Source: Escherichia boydii (GTDB lineage: Bacteria > Pseudomonadota > Gammaproteobacteria > Enterobacterales > Enterobacteriaceae). Taken from it: 64,000 bases of DNA. Location of the stretch: contig CP169086.1 in assembly GCA_041890495.1 (NCBI GenBank), positions 5,084,001 to 5,148,000 on the forward strand, given 5' to 3'. The notes below the pieces were generated by a model. That model had not been told where the DNA came from. It did no database searches and saw only the letters and a list, made by a program, of their open reading frames with translations. This document shows positions 1 to 8,356 of this stretch, one piece after another (the stretch's first letter is position 1; every line of letters begins with the position of its first letter). The position numbers and the translations under genes were made by a program.

Positions 1-667
1 GGCGCGGCGGACAGCTCGCCCCTTTGCCAACGGCGTGCAGCAGCCCCAGACCCTGCTCAGCAATAGCCTTTTCGTTCAGCACTTCGCAGCGCAGGGCGGG
101 GAAGGCGGCACAGAGCCTTTGCGCCTCTTCCACTACAAACTGCGGCGTGCATCGGTCGGACGGGATATCCGCCAGACGTCGCGCCGCAACCATGCCGTGG
201 GCGATGGCCTGCTGCTGGCGGAAGATCCCCTCCAGTTTTGCCTGCTGTTCCGGCAGGCAAAGGGCGGTAATGTGCGTAAGGCGCACAGCCGATTCATCCG
301 TTTTCTTCAGCTTGAGGTCGCTAAGCCTGTGCGCCTGATTAAAGAGAAAACGCAGCACCTGAGCCAGCACCACATCGTCGATATCGGTAACGTCCAGTAT
401 CAGCCCGGGGCTGACGGGCGAGGCCAGCAGCGGGCGAAGCGCCGTCAGTAATCCTTCTGTAAGATTATCCTGCCACAGGGCATCCGGCAGCAGGGTGATC
501 CGGGCAAACGGGGCGCAGCCAAAGCGGATGTCTGCGATGCTGGCAGACTTGCGCATTTCCGCGACAAGCGCCGTTTCGGGCAAATGCGTACAGGAGGCGG
601 ACGCAATCAAATGGCTCTGCGGAGCCGCGTCAGAAAGCGCGGTGATAAACTGATACGTAATCATCAT
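1..667 (-). CDS. M17 leucyl aminopeptidase-like protein, N-terminal part, runs off the left edge
   Basis: Reading leftwards from ATG at 667-665 there is an open frame to the window edge, about 222 residues. A second ATG follows at once at 664. The end of the visible part contains the stretches AARRLADIPSDRCTPQF and GLGLLHAVGKG, which match the interdomain region and the start of the catalytic domain of M17 (PepA-type) metallo-aminopeptidases. The metal-binding residues lie beyond the edge. The start codon overlaps the stop of the upstream Ntn-hydrolase gene (ATGATGA), so translation is probably coupled. As third gene of the operon it could trim peptides or an aminoacyl product released by the hydrolase; this is inference. 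Family assignment is fairly sure, substrate unknown. Confidence 0.8.
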   Translation of the reverse strand, partial: MMITYQFITALSDAAPQSHLIASASCTHLPETALVAEMRKSASIADIRFGCAPFARITLLPDALWQDNLTEGLLTALRPLLASPVSPGLILDVTDIDDVVLAQVLRFLFNQAHRLSDLKLKKTDESAVRLTHITALCLPEQQAKLEGIFRQQQAIAHGMVAARRLADIPSDRCTPQFVVEEAQRLCAAFPALRCEVLNEKAIAEQGLGLLHAVGKGASCPPR

Positions 668-1620
668 GACTCCTCAATCGGCGCGCGGATCCGCGCGGCA
701 TAGGCCTGCATCCACTCATCGTCTACCGCGTGATAATGCGTTCTCTCCCGCAGGCGTTCGGTACGAAAAACGGTGAGGGGCTGGCGAGCCGTCGCCACCA
801 CAAACGAGAAGGTTTTGATGTTGGTAGCGGCCCCGAATTCGCCCCTGTTGTTCATGCACACCACGGAAAGATCGCCCGCGCGGCCAAAGCGCGACATCAG
901 CTTGTCTTCAAGTTCGAACACCACCGAATCCGCCGCCTGCTGGGGCGTCATGCCCTGCGCCATGCGGCGGACAATTTCGTAGCTGGTGCAACCTTTCATC
1001 AGATCTTCCCCGACGCCGGTGGCGGTGGCGGCGCCGGTTTCACTGTCGCAGTAAAAGCCGGAACCGATGATCGGCGAATCGCCGAGTCGTCCACGCTTTT
1101 TCATGAACAGGCCGCTGGTGGAGGTAGCGACGCTCATTGACCCCTGTTTATCGAGGCCGATAATGCCGACGGTGTCATGTCCGTCGTAAGGGCTTAAGCC
1201 CTTATCCAGCGTTTCGCGGCAGCGTTTGCGGTAGTGCTGCATGGCGCGGTCAGTGAGCATGGTTTTGTCGACGAAGCCCTGGCTCAGCGCCCATTCCCGT
1301 GCGCCCTGGCCGACCAGCAGGCTGTTGTAGCGCTGGCGGCTCAACGCATGCGCCACGCGCACCGGGTTGGCGATATCCACCAGGTTGCCCACGGCACCAA
1401 ACGCCAGCGTGTCGCCGTCCATGTAGGCGGCGTCCAGCTCCACTTCGCCATTTTCGGTGGGCAGCCCGCCGTAGCCGACGGATTTATAAAACGGAAAGTC
1501 TTCGACGGCGGCGACGGCATCCACCACCGCAGCGGAGACCGGTTTACCCGCAGCCAGCGCAGATGCAGACTCGGTGACGCCTTCGAGCGCCATTCGCCAG
1601 GTCGCGATAATTCCCCACAT
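664..1620 (-). CDS. Aspartylglucosaminidase-like Ntn hydrolase (isoaspartyl peptidase/asparaginase family)
   Basis: 318 residues. The family is made as a precursor that self-cleaves before a threonine, which then acts as nucleophile. Here the site is H148-D149-T150 followed by VG. The downstream motifs ATSTSG (165-170) and GRLGDSPIIGSG (177-188) are the binding and oxyanion motifs of glycosylasparaginase (AGA), which splits GlcNAc-Asn into aspartate and the amino sugar. The N-terminal part also follows AGA (SVGYGGLPTENGEVELDAA at 47-65, then MDG and GAVGNL). There is no signal peptide, so it acts in the cytoplasm. The start is preceded by CAGGAG and lies 3 nt after the PTS permease stop. Plant-type isoaspartyl aminopeptidase is the alternative; the GDSPI motif favours AGA. 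Substrate is inferred. Confidence 0.85.
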   Translation of the reverse strand: MWGIIATWRMALEGVTESASALAAGKPVSAAVVDAVAAVEDFPFYKSVGYGGLPTENGEVELDAAYMDGDTLAFGAVGNLVDIANPVRVAHALSRQRYNSLLVGQGAREWALSQGFVDKTMLTDRAMQHYRKRCRETLDKGLSPYDGHDTVGIIGLDKQGSMSVATSTSGLFMKKRGRLGDSPIIGSGFYCDSETGAATATGVGEDLMKGCTSYEIVRRMAQGMTPQQAADSVVFELEDKLMSRFGRAGDLSVVCMNNRGEFGAATNIKTFSFVVATARQPLTVFRTERLRERTHYHAVDDEWMQAYAARIRAPIEES

Positions 1621-1623
1621 GCT

Positions 1624-2943
1624 TTACTCCTGTTTTGCAAGGGTGGTGTCGGTTTGCGTAACGGTGGCTATTTCAGCCGCGCGGTACTGTTTGTCCAGGA
1701 TACGCATAAAAGGCAGATACAGCATGGCGCCAATCAGCAGGTTGATCAGCTGCATCACGCTGCCGCTCAGGTGCCCGGTGACGATAAAACCGCTGATGAC
1801 CGGCGGCAGCGTCCAGGGAATAAACACCCCGGTGGTGACGGCAACCGCGCCAATCTTCATCGCCGCATACTGCACGGTGACCAGCACCAGCGGCACCAGG
1901 TTGAACGGGATGAGCATGATCGGGTTCATGATCACCGGCAGGCCAAACAGGATCGGTTCGTTGATGTTAAACACCGATGCTCCGGCACCGAGGCGCGCCA
2001 CTTCACGCATGTTTTTGCTGCGGGCGAAAATCAGCATCGCAATCACCAGCGACAGCGTAGCCCCCGCGCCACCCATCCAGATCATGTCAAAAAACTGTTC
2101 GGTGATAATGTGCGGCGGCGTCGTGCCTGCCTGAATCGCGGCGATGTTGTCGGTCTGGTTCTCCATCCACAGCGGACGAATGATGCCGTTGATCATCGAG
2201 CCGGAGTTAATGCCCACTGACCACAGAATGGTGATGCTGAACACCGTCATCAGCGCGCCAAAGTAAGAGGTGCCGTAGTGGCGCACCGGCGTGGCAACCA
2301 CTTCGTAAATAAACTGGTGGATGGTGTGGTAGTGGGTGTTTTCAAACACGATGCGGATACCCAGCACCAGAATCATCACCAGCAGGGCAGGGATCAGCGC
2401 GGCGAACGACTCCTGCACCGCCGGAGGCACGCCGTCCGGCATTTTGATCACCAGATTTTTGCGCTTGAGCCAGCAGAACAGCTCCGTCCAGAGCAGGGAA
2501 CCGATCATCGCCACGAACAGCCCTTTGCTGCCAATCCACTCCACCGGAATAACGGTAATACCGCCGTTTTCCGCCACTTTGATAAAGGGCGTCAGGATGA
2601 GAAAGGCGACCAGCGCCAGGATGCCGCAGGAGATACGATCCTCGCCATAGTGTTCCGCCAGGCGGAAGGCGACCAGGAAGCTGATGAACAGCGACATGGT
2701 GGAGAACACCGCGTTGAACGGGATTTCTATAATGGCGCTCCAGCTCTCACCAAAGGCCTGAGACATAAACTGCTGATAGGCTTGATTCGGGAACGACGAG
2801 ATCACCAGCAGAATAGAGCCGACGATGATAAACGGCATGAATGACACGTAGGCGCCGCGAATGGCCCCGAGATGACGCTGCTGGGCCGTTTTGGCCGCCA
2901 GCGGCATCAGTTTTGCTTCAAGAAATCCCAGAACATTGTTCAT
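1624..2943 (-). CDS. PTS EIIC permease, lactose/cellobiose/N,N'-diacetylchitobiose type
   Basis: 439 residues with about ten hydrophobic segments. It resembles ChbC/CelB: the N-terminal LEAKLMPLAAK and the signature INEPILFGLPVIMNP near residue 330, plus VIKMPDGVPPAVQESFAALIP near 170. It is the membrane channel subunit that carries a sugar while EIIB phosphorylates it. No EIIA or EIIB gene lies in the window, so these must be further left or supplied in trans. It is first gene of a leftward operon with an AGA-like hydrolase and an aminopeptidase, which suggests a glycoconjugate with an amino-acid part. RBS GGAG precedes the ATG. A CRP-like site sits upstream. E. coli K-12 has nothing similar between yfgD and hda, so this is accessory. 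Exact sugar unknown. Confidence 0.88.
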   Translation of the reverse strand: MNNVLGFLEAKLMPLAAKTAQQRHLGAIRGAYVSFMPFIIVGSILLVISSFPNQAYQQFMSQAFGESWSAIIEIPFNAVFSTMSLFISFLVAFRLAEHYGEDRISCGILALVAFLILTPFIKVAENGGITVIPVEWIGSKGLFVAMIGSLLWTELFCWLKRKNLVIKMPDGVPPAVQESFAALIPALLVMILVLGIRIVFENTHYHTIHQFIYEVVATPVRHYGTSYFGALMTVFSITILWSVGINSGSMINGIIRPLWMENQTDNIAAIQAGTTPPHIITEQFFDMIWMGGAGATLSLVIAMLIFARSKNMREVARLGAGASVFNINEPILFGLPVIMNPIMLIPFNLVPLVLVTVQYAAMKIGAVAVTTGVFIPWTLPPVISGFIVTGHLSGSVMQLINLLIGAMLYLPFMRILDKQYRAAEIATVTQTDTTLAKQE

Positions 2944-3019
2944 TGTGAACTCCGTACAAGATTGAGAGGTGTTGTTTGTGTTATGTCTGGGAATTATCAG
3001 TGAAGCGTGGCGAGCGAAA

Positions 3020-3035
3020 GGTGAAATCGGTCACA
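3020..3035. promoter_or_regulatory. Candidate CRP site between the divergent PTS operon and HTH gene
   Basis: GGTGA-AATCGG-TCACA matches the consensus TGTGA-N6-TCACA at 9 of 10 fixed positions. It lies about 75 bp upstream of the EIIC start and about 55 bp upstream of the HTH gene start. Catabolite activation would fit a sugar-uptake operon. A TATAAA-like hexamer for the rightward gene lies at 3054-3059. Binding is inferred from sequence only. Confidence 0.6.
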
Positions 3036-3089
3036 AAGCAATCGCTTGTGTAGTATAAATCTCATAAGATTGGTTCTGAGGGGCCTGCG

Positions 3090-3914
3090 ATGGAAATTAA
3101 ACTGCATGCTAATGCCACCACGACGCCGCGTATCCGTCGCTATCTACAGCAGTCTGATAAAAGCGACAGAGAGCTGGCAAACGAGCTGGGTATTTCGGTC
3201 ACTACCGTCAGGCGCTGGCGCAAGCGCGAGCAGGTTTCGGATAACCACACGACGCCAAAGGTGATACACAAAGCGCTGAGACAGGAGCAGGTTGCGCTGG
3301 TCAATGCCCTGCGGGATATCACAGGCGCCCCGCTGGATGAACTGCTGCAGATGGTCAATAACGGACTCGGGATTGCCGTATCCCGCGCGACCCTGAACCG
3401 CTACCTCAAACCGGCTTCGGTAAAGCAGAAGGGCGCAATGTTGCAGGGGAAAAAGGCGCTGAAGGCAGGAATCGTGCCGCAAAAACTCCTGTTACATCAT
3501 CAGCCTTTGTCGCTGCATATGGACGATGGCGGGGAACAGCATCTGCTCTGGGCGCGTGAACCGGTGAGCGGCTGGTGCTACGCCCGGCTGTACGCGGGCA
3601 TTTCTCCGCAGCTGCTGGCCCACTGGGCGAACGACGCGCTGAAAGCCTGTCCGGCAGATATTCAATCTGTTGAGACTTTTGGTTTCGAGGTGAAGCCAGA
3701 GGAGCATAATACCACCGTGACAGTGCATCCACGGCAATACCCCGCCGTTCAGGTTGCTCTGCCGCTATGTGAAATCATTCCGCGCCTGAACAGTGAGCCG
3801 GCAGGCGAGCTGTTGATCCAGCTGTGCGAATTTTACAACCGGGGAAAAGCGCAGAAAAAGCTGGGAGAGAGTACGCCGCAGGCCTTTCTGGAAGCGCTGC
3901 GGCATAAGGACTAG
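3090..3914 (+). CDS. IS481-type transposase-derived helix-turn-helix protein, probably catalytically dead
   Basis: 274 residues. The N-terminal 110 follow IS481-family transposases: an HTH (DRELANELGISVTTVRRW, 26-43), then the segment with HTTPKVIHKAL, PLDELLQMV and VSRATLNRYL. The C-terminal part keeps the outline of an rve-type RNase H fold. D145 (LHMDDGG) aligns with the first catalytic Asp, but the second Asp motif (usually TDNG) reads ETFG and the region of the catalytic Glu is missing. It is shorter than active transposases (about 310-320) and I see no terminal inverted repeats. Divergent from the PTS operon across 146 bp, it may have become its regulator; this is inference. Its stop overlaps the convergent yfgD by 4 nt. 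Confidence 0.7.
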   Translation: MEIKLHANATTTPRIRRYLQQSDKSDRELANELGISVTTVRRWRKREQVSDNHTTPKVIHKALRQEQVALVNALRDITGAPLDELLQMVNNGLGIAVSRATLNRYLKPASVKQKGAMLQGKKALKAGIVPQKLLLHHQPLSLHMDDGGEQHLLWAREPVSGWCYARLYAGISPQLLAHWANDALKACPADIQSVETFGFEVKPEEHNTTVTVHPRQYPAVQVALPLCEIIPRLNSEPAGELLIQLCEFYNRGKAQKKLGESTPQAFLEALRHKD

Positions 3915-4267
3915 AGGATCTCGAGCACGTCTTCCGGCGGGCGTCCAATGCGTGCCTGGCCGTTCGCCACCACAATCGGGCGCTCAATCAGCTTTGGATT
4001 TTCAACCATCGCCTGGACCAGCTCAGCCTCGGTGAGACTGCTGTTATCCAGGTTAAGCGACTTATACAGATCTTCTTTCTGACGCATCAGCTCTCTTGCA
4101 CTGCTCATTCCCAGCATGTGCAGCAGCTGGCGAAGGGTTTGCGCGTCAGGTGGGGTGTCGAGGTACAGCACCACTTCCGGCTCAACGCCGTTAGACTTCA
4201 GCAGGCTCAGGGTATCGCGGCTCTTGGAGCAGCGAGGGTTGTGATAAATTTTTACGGCGTCTGTCAT
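3911..4267 (-). CDS. yfgD: ArsC-family reductase YfgD
   Basis: 118 residues of the arsenate reductase (ArsC/Spx) thioredoxin-like family. The catalytic cysteine is in NPRCSKSRDTL (C14), followed by the usual ArsC pattern and the C-terminal IERPIVV and RIGRPPEDVLEIL. YfgD proteins are encoded just after bepA in E. coli, and here too bepA lies 18 nt upstream on the same strand. A role in arsenate reduction is not proven for this branch. The sequence is of the backbone type rather than K-12 type. The stop codon overlaps the convergent HTH gene by 4 nt, so no terminator fits between them. Confidence 0.9.
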   Translation of the reverse strand: MTDAVKIYHNPRCSKSRDTLSLLKSNGVEPEVVLYLDTPPDAQTLRQLLHMLGMSSARELMRQKEDLYKSLNLDNSSLTEAELVQAMVENPKLIERPIVVANGQARIGRPPEDVLEIL

Positions 4268-4285
4268 GACGTGAATTCTCCTTGA

Positions 4286-5750
4286 TTACATCTTCTCGTA
4301 CGGCTTAAAGCGCAGCTGCAGGCCGCGCAGCTGATCGATACGCGCGTCGTAACGGGCCTGCTGGAGGCTGCCGAGTTTGACCTGCGAGCTGGCGCTGCTG
4401 AGCGCGGAAATGGCCTGATCGAGGCGGCCTACCAGGGCAAAGCCTTCTGCTCGCGCAGCCAGCTCCTGATCGCGGTTATTTAGCGCGGCTTCCGCCTGTG
4501 CCAGTAAATCCCAGCCGTTGCTGTCATCTTTATTATTAAAGGTGTAGCGATTGAGAATATTGGCCGCTTCTGTGGTTGACCGCCTTGCAGATAAGCGTTT
4601 GCCAGGTTGAGCTGCAACACCGGATTGGGTGCGCAAATCACGGGCATTTTTCAGGCGATTGATTGCCTCATTGGCTTTTGTTTTGCCCAAGATCGATATC
4701 GGTAGCCAGATCGAGATACCATGCGTTGCCAGGTTCTGCCGCCAGTAACGGTTGCAGCGTTTTACGCGCCTCGTCGTATTTATTGGCTTCCATCGCCTGT
4801 AAAGCACGACCATATTGCGCCGCTCGTTGCTGACGAACGTTTCCTTTCGCCCATTCATCCAGCAAATCACTGGTGAGCTGGTTACGTCCGGAATTATACA
4901 TCCCCAGTGTGCGCGCTTTCGCCAGATAGAAATCTTCCGACGACTGCACCACCATCGGGCGCATCTGATTAGCACGGTTGCGGGCATCTGCCAGACGACT
5001 TTCCGGCAACGGGTGAGTCAATAAAATTTCCGGCGGGCGCGAGGAGTAACGCGCCTGATCGAGTAATTTTTCGAGGAAGGTTGGCATCGCCTGCGGATCG
5101 AATCCCGAGCGTTGCAGCACCTGAATACCAATGCGGTCCGCTTCCTGTTCATTTTGCTGGGTGAAGCTGATCATTCCCTGGCGCGTTCCCGCCAGTGTAC
5201 CGGTCAGTGCCGCCATCCCCGCCTGCGGACTGGCCATCGCCAATAAAATAGAACCTAACGCGCCGACCCAGGTCAGCGGCGCGCTGCGCTGCTGATCTTC
5301 CATCGCTCGCGCCAGGTGACGTTGGGTGACGTGGGAGATTTCGTGCGCCATAACTGAAGCCAGTTGACTTTCGTTATCGGAATAACGGAACAGGGCAGAG
5401 TGCAGCACCACGTTGCCGCCAAAGAAAGCAAAGGCGTTAATTTCGTCGTTGTTGATCAGAAAAAAATGAAACGGTGTCTTAACCGAATTGGCATGCGAAA
5501 CCAGACGCATCCCCAGCGAATTAATATATTGCGTTAACAGCGGGTCATTAATTAACGGCGCGCTGCCGCGTAGCTGGCGGACATAATAGTCGCCCATCTG
5601 CATTTCCTGACCAATGGAAAGCGTGCTTCCTGCGGAGGTTCCCATATCCGGCAAGGTGTCTGCGCTGTCGGCAAACGCCGGGGCTACCTGACCAATGGTC
5701 ATAGCAGCAATGAGGGTTGCAACCAGGTTTTTTTTCAACTGCCTGAACAT
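4286..5750 (-). pseudogene. bepA: bepA (yfgC), outer-membrane assembly metalloprotease/chaperone, frameshifted as read
   Basis: BepA is a periplasmic M48 zinc protease with TPR repeats that helps assemble LptD and degrades stalled outer-membrane proteins. The signal peptide (about 1-27) and zinc motif HEISH are intact, and residues 1-357 read as E. coli BepA (usually 487). Three single-base length changes follow: an extra A in the run near 4687, an extra C near 4638 and a missing base near 4575. The frame then resumes to 4286. The C-terminal end (GFALVGRLDQAISAL, RFKPYEKM) is of the backbone type while the N-terminal part is E. coli type. The breaks are homopolymer indels at a switch point, so they may be sequence errors and the gene may be intact in the cell. 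Confidence 0.85.
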
Positions 5751-5781
5751 AACCTCTATCCTGTATTTCTGAAGATAGTCA

Positions 5782-5809
5782 TTTGACCGATACTGTGAAA
5801 TATCGTTCC
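5782..5809 (-). promoter_or_regulatory. Candidate sigma-E promoter of bepA
   Basis: On the minus strand GGAACGA is followed after 16 nt by TCAAA, close to the sigma-E consensus GGAACTT-N15/16-TCAAA, about 30 bp before the bepA start. bepA belongs to the sigma-E regulon in E. coli, which supports the call. Confidence 0.7.
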
Positions 5810-5965
5810 CACCGCGCCGCCGCCTTTGAGTGTAACGGCGAAGATTAGCCCACTCAAATGACTTTTCAGTTTCCTGAATCCGTCATAAAAAGCGAAGTCT
5901 TTTTTGTGACATTTCGATACAATTGCTGATCGCAATCCCGCTCTTGAGGTTCAGGGAAGGTCTTT

Positions 5966-7030
5966 ATGCTCGAAATGTTGATGCAATGGTATCGCCGCCG
6001 TTTTAGCGACCCGGAAGCGATTGCCTTGCTGGTTATTTTAGTTGCCGGATTTGGCATTATCTTTTTCTTTAGTGGCCTGCTTGCTCCGTTGCTGGTGGCT
6101 ATTGTGCTGGCCTATTTGCTGGAATGGCCAACCGTGCGCCTGCAATCTATTGGCTGCTCCCGCCGCTGGGCGACGTCGATTGTATTGGTGGTTTTCGTCG
6201 GTATATTGCTACTGATGGCGTTCGTGGTACTGCCTATCGCCTGGCAACAGGGCATCTACTTAATCCGCGATATGCCGGGGATGCTCAATAAGTTTTCTGA
6301 CTTTGCCGCCACGTTGCCGCGCCGCTATCCGGCGTTAATGGATGCGGGCATTATTGATGCAATGGCCGAAAATATGCGCAGTCGGATGCTGACCATGGGC
6401 GATTCGGTGGTGAAAATTTCCCTCGCCTCGCTGGTCGGTTTGCTGACCATAGCCGTCTATCTGGTGCTGGTGCCATTGATGGTCTTCTTCCTGCTGAAAG
6501 ACAAAGAGCAGATGCTGAACGCCGTTCGTCGGGTGCTGCCGCGCAACCGTGGACTGGCAGGACAGGTGTGGAAGGAGATGAATCAACAAATCACCAACTA
6601 TATCCGCGGCAAAGTGCTGGAGATGATCGTGGTGGGGATCGCCACCTGGCTGGGGTTCTTGCTCTTTGGGCTGAACTATTCGCTGCTGCTGGCGGTGCTG
6701 GTCGGCTTCTCGGTACTTATTCCGTACATTGGCGCATTTGTGGTGACCATTCCGGTGGTTGGCGTGGCGCTATTCCAGTTTGGTGCAGGCACGGAATTCT
6801 GGAGCTGCTTCGCAGTGTATCTGATTATTCAGGCGCTGGACGGCAACCTGTTAGTACCGGTGTTGTTCTCCGAAGCGGTTAACCTGCATCCGCTGGTGAT
6901 TATTTTATCGGTGGTGATCTTCGGTGGTTTGTGGGGATTCTGGGGCGTATTCTTCGCCATTCCATTGGCGACCCTGATCAAAGCCGTGATCCACGCCTGG
7001 CCCGATGTGCCGGCGGTGGAAGAGAAGTAA
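5966..7030 (+). CDS. perM: PerM, AI-2E transporter-family inner-membrane permease
   Basis: 354 residues with about seven or eight transmembrane segments, of the AI-2E exporter/PerM family (UPF0118). Function in E. coli is only loosely defined as a putative permease. Nearly all of it reads as E. coli PerM, but the last residues (AWPDVPAVEEK) differ from the K-12 C-terminus, which I take as the point where the sequence switches to the backbone type. It is divergent from bepA across 215 bp. In K-12 the focB gene and hyf operon separate perM from bcp; here only 138 bp remain. Confidence 0.92.
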   Translation: MLEMLMQWYRRRFSDPEAIALLVILVAGFGIIFFFSGLLAPLLVAIVLAYLLEWPTVRLQSIGCSRRWATSIVLVVFVGILLLMAFVVLPIAWQQGIYLIRDMPGMLNKFSDFAATLPRRYPALMDAGIIDAMAENMRSRMLTMGDSVVKISLASLVGLLTIAVYLVLVPLMVFFLLKDKEQMLNAVRRVLPRNRGLAGQVWKEMNQQITNYIRGKVLEMIVVGIATWLGFLLFGLNYSLLLAVLVGFSVLIPYIGAFVVTIPVVGVALFQFGAGTEFWSCFAVYLIIQALDGNLLVPVLFSEAVNLHPLVIILSVVIFGGLWGFWGVFFAIPLATLIKAVIHAWPDVPAVEEK

Positions 7031-7059
7031 TGTTGAGCGGCCTGATGCCCTCACCCCGA

Positions 7060-7080
7060 CCCTCTCCCACGGGGAGAGGG
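7060..7080. repeat. Short palindromic repeat, copy 1 (CCCTCTCC/GGAGAGGG type)
   Basis: CCCTCTCCCACGGGGAGAGGG forms an 8-bp stem. The same stem recurs at 14915-14941, also in a backbone-type spacer. I saw no copy in the E. coli-type parts. Confidence 0.6.
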
Positions 7081-7090
7081 GGAAAACACT

Positions 7091-7117
7091 AAAAACGGCA
7101 ACCTGGGTTGCCGTTTT
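7091..7117. terminator. Bidirectional terminator between perM and bcp
   Basis: AAAACGGCAACC and GGTTGCCGTTTT form a 12-bp stem with a very short loop and A/T runs on both sides. It can serve both convergent genes. Confidence 0.85.
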
Positions 7118-7128
7118 GCATTTACCTT

Positions 7129-7161
7129 GTAGGTCGGGTAAGGCGAAGCCGCCACCCAACA
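7129..7161. repeat. REP-like palindromic element
   Basis: GTAGGTCGGGTAAGGCG followed by AAGCCGCCACCCAAC has the form of an enterobacterial REP unit. It sits in the short backbone-type spacer where K-12 carries the hyf operon. Confidence 0.65.
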
Positions 7162-7168
7162 CTCACTT

Positions 7169-7639
7169 TCAGGCACTTTCTTTCAGCCAGTTCAGCACAA
7201 CGTCGTGGTGATTGCTGGTTTTGAAATCGTCAAAGACATGTTCGATTTTGCCATCAGCGTCAATCAGGAAGCTGATGCGATGAATGCCATCGTAGGTTTT
7301 GCCCATGAAGGACTTTTCACCCCAGACGCCGAATTGTTCGCACACCTGGTGGTCCTCATCAGACAGGAGCGTAAAGTTAAGCAGCTCTTTTTCCGCAAAA
7401 CGGGAGAGTTTTTCGGGTTTATCGGTGCTGATACCCAGCACATCAACGCCCGCTTTTTTCAACTCATCCATGTTATCGCGTAAGCCGCAGGCCTGTACGG
7501 TACAGCCGGGGGTCATGGCTTTCGGGTAGAAATAAACCAGAACACGCTGTCCCTGGAAGTCGGTCAAATTAACTTGTTCTCCGTCTTGATCCGGCAAGCT
7601 AAATTTCGGTGCGATATCACCGGCTTTCAGTGGATTCAT
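7169..7639 (-). CDS. bcp: Bcp, thioredoxin-dependent thiol peroxidase (peroxiredoxin Q)
   Basis: 156 residues. The peroxidatic Cys46 lies in TPGCTVQA and Cys51 is the resolving cysteine five residues on, as in atypical 2-Cys PrxQ. It reduces hydroperoxides using thioredoxin in the cytoplasm. The sequence is E. coli type except for the end (LKESA instead of LKEHA), another hint of a switch close to 7180. The start overlaps the gcvR stop as ATGA, so the two are translationally coupled. Confidence 0.95.
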   Translation of the reverse strand: MNPLKAGDIAPKFSLPDQDGEQVNLTDFQGQRVLVYFYPKAMTPGCTVQACGLRDNMDELKKAGVDVLGISTDKPEKLSRFAEKELLNFTLLSDEDHQVCEQFGVWGEKSFMGKTYDGIHRISFLIDADGKIEHVFDDFKTSNHHDVVLNWLKESA

Positions 7640-8211
7640 TACTTAACTCCATCCTGTTCATCATGTTGGGAATAATTGACGACGTTAATACTGCCTTGTG
7701 CATTGAGTTCTGTACATAGGGCTTTGAACGCTTGCTCAATATTTGCTGCGTCCGCAGATGCGGGGCTGTGGGCGGTTATCTGAATATGCAACTGCGCAGC
7801 CCGTTCATTTTCAGCAGGTTGCGTGCGCGACACCAGCTCCGCAATGTTCATATGATGCGCGTCGAAAAGTGCTGTGAAGCGTTCAATTAAATGCGGGGAG
7901 TCTGCCACATCGACCTGAACCCAGACAGATGCTGGCATTGGCGGACGCGGACGCGCCGTCGTGCGCTTCATCACGATTAAAAGATCCAGTTCGGCACCTT
8001 TCAACGGTAACGTTGATTCAATCAGAGTAATGGCATTCCATGAACCGGAAAGCAGCATAATAAACGTGAACTCTTCTCCCAGCATCGCCAGGCGACTGTC
8101 TTCAATATTACAGCCGCAACTACTGACATGACGGGTGATGGTGTTCACAATTCCAGGGCGATCGGCACCCAACGCAGTGATCACCAGATAATGTTGCGAT
8201 GACAGTGTCAA
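7639..8211 (-). CDS. gcvR: GcvR, glycine cleavage system regulatory protein
   Basis: 190 residues with two ACT domains (about 8-80 and 90-170). GcvR binds GcvA and holds back gcvTHP activation when glycine is low. I chose the TTG at 8211-8209 (TLSSQHYLVITALGADRPG), as in E. coli; an ATG at 8277 would add 22 residues not found in the family. It lies upstream of bcp with a 1-nt overlap and is divergent from dapA. The protein reads as E. coli type throughout. Confidence 0.93.
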   Translation of the reverse strand: MTLSSQHYLVITALGADRPGIVNTITRHVSSCGCNIEDSRLAMLGEEFTFIMLLSGSWNAITLIESTLPLKGAELDLLIVMKRTTARPRPPMPASVWVQVDVADSPHLIERFTALFDAHHMNIAELVSRTQPAENERAAQLHIQITAHSPASADAANIEQAFKALCTELNAQGSINVVNYSQHDEQDGVK

Positions 8212-8356
8212 ACTGGTTATTCCTTTAAGGGGTGAGTTGTTCTTAAGGAAAGCATAAAAAAAACATGCATACAACAATCAGAACGGTTCTGTCTGCTTGC
8301 TTTTAATGCCATACCAAACGTACCATTGAGACACTTGTTTGCACAGAGGATGGCCC

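Noticed and set aside
1234..2220. Plus-strand open frame of 328 codons opposite the PTS permease and hydrolase
   Set aside because: Arg/His/Gln-rich shadow crossing the boundary of two real genes on the other strand.
3090..3914. Active insertion sequence
   Set aside because: Catalytic residues missing, no terminal inverted repeats or target duplication seen, single intact frame in a regulator-like position.
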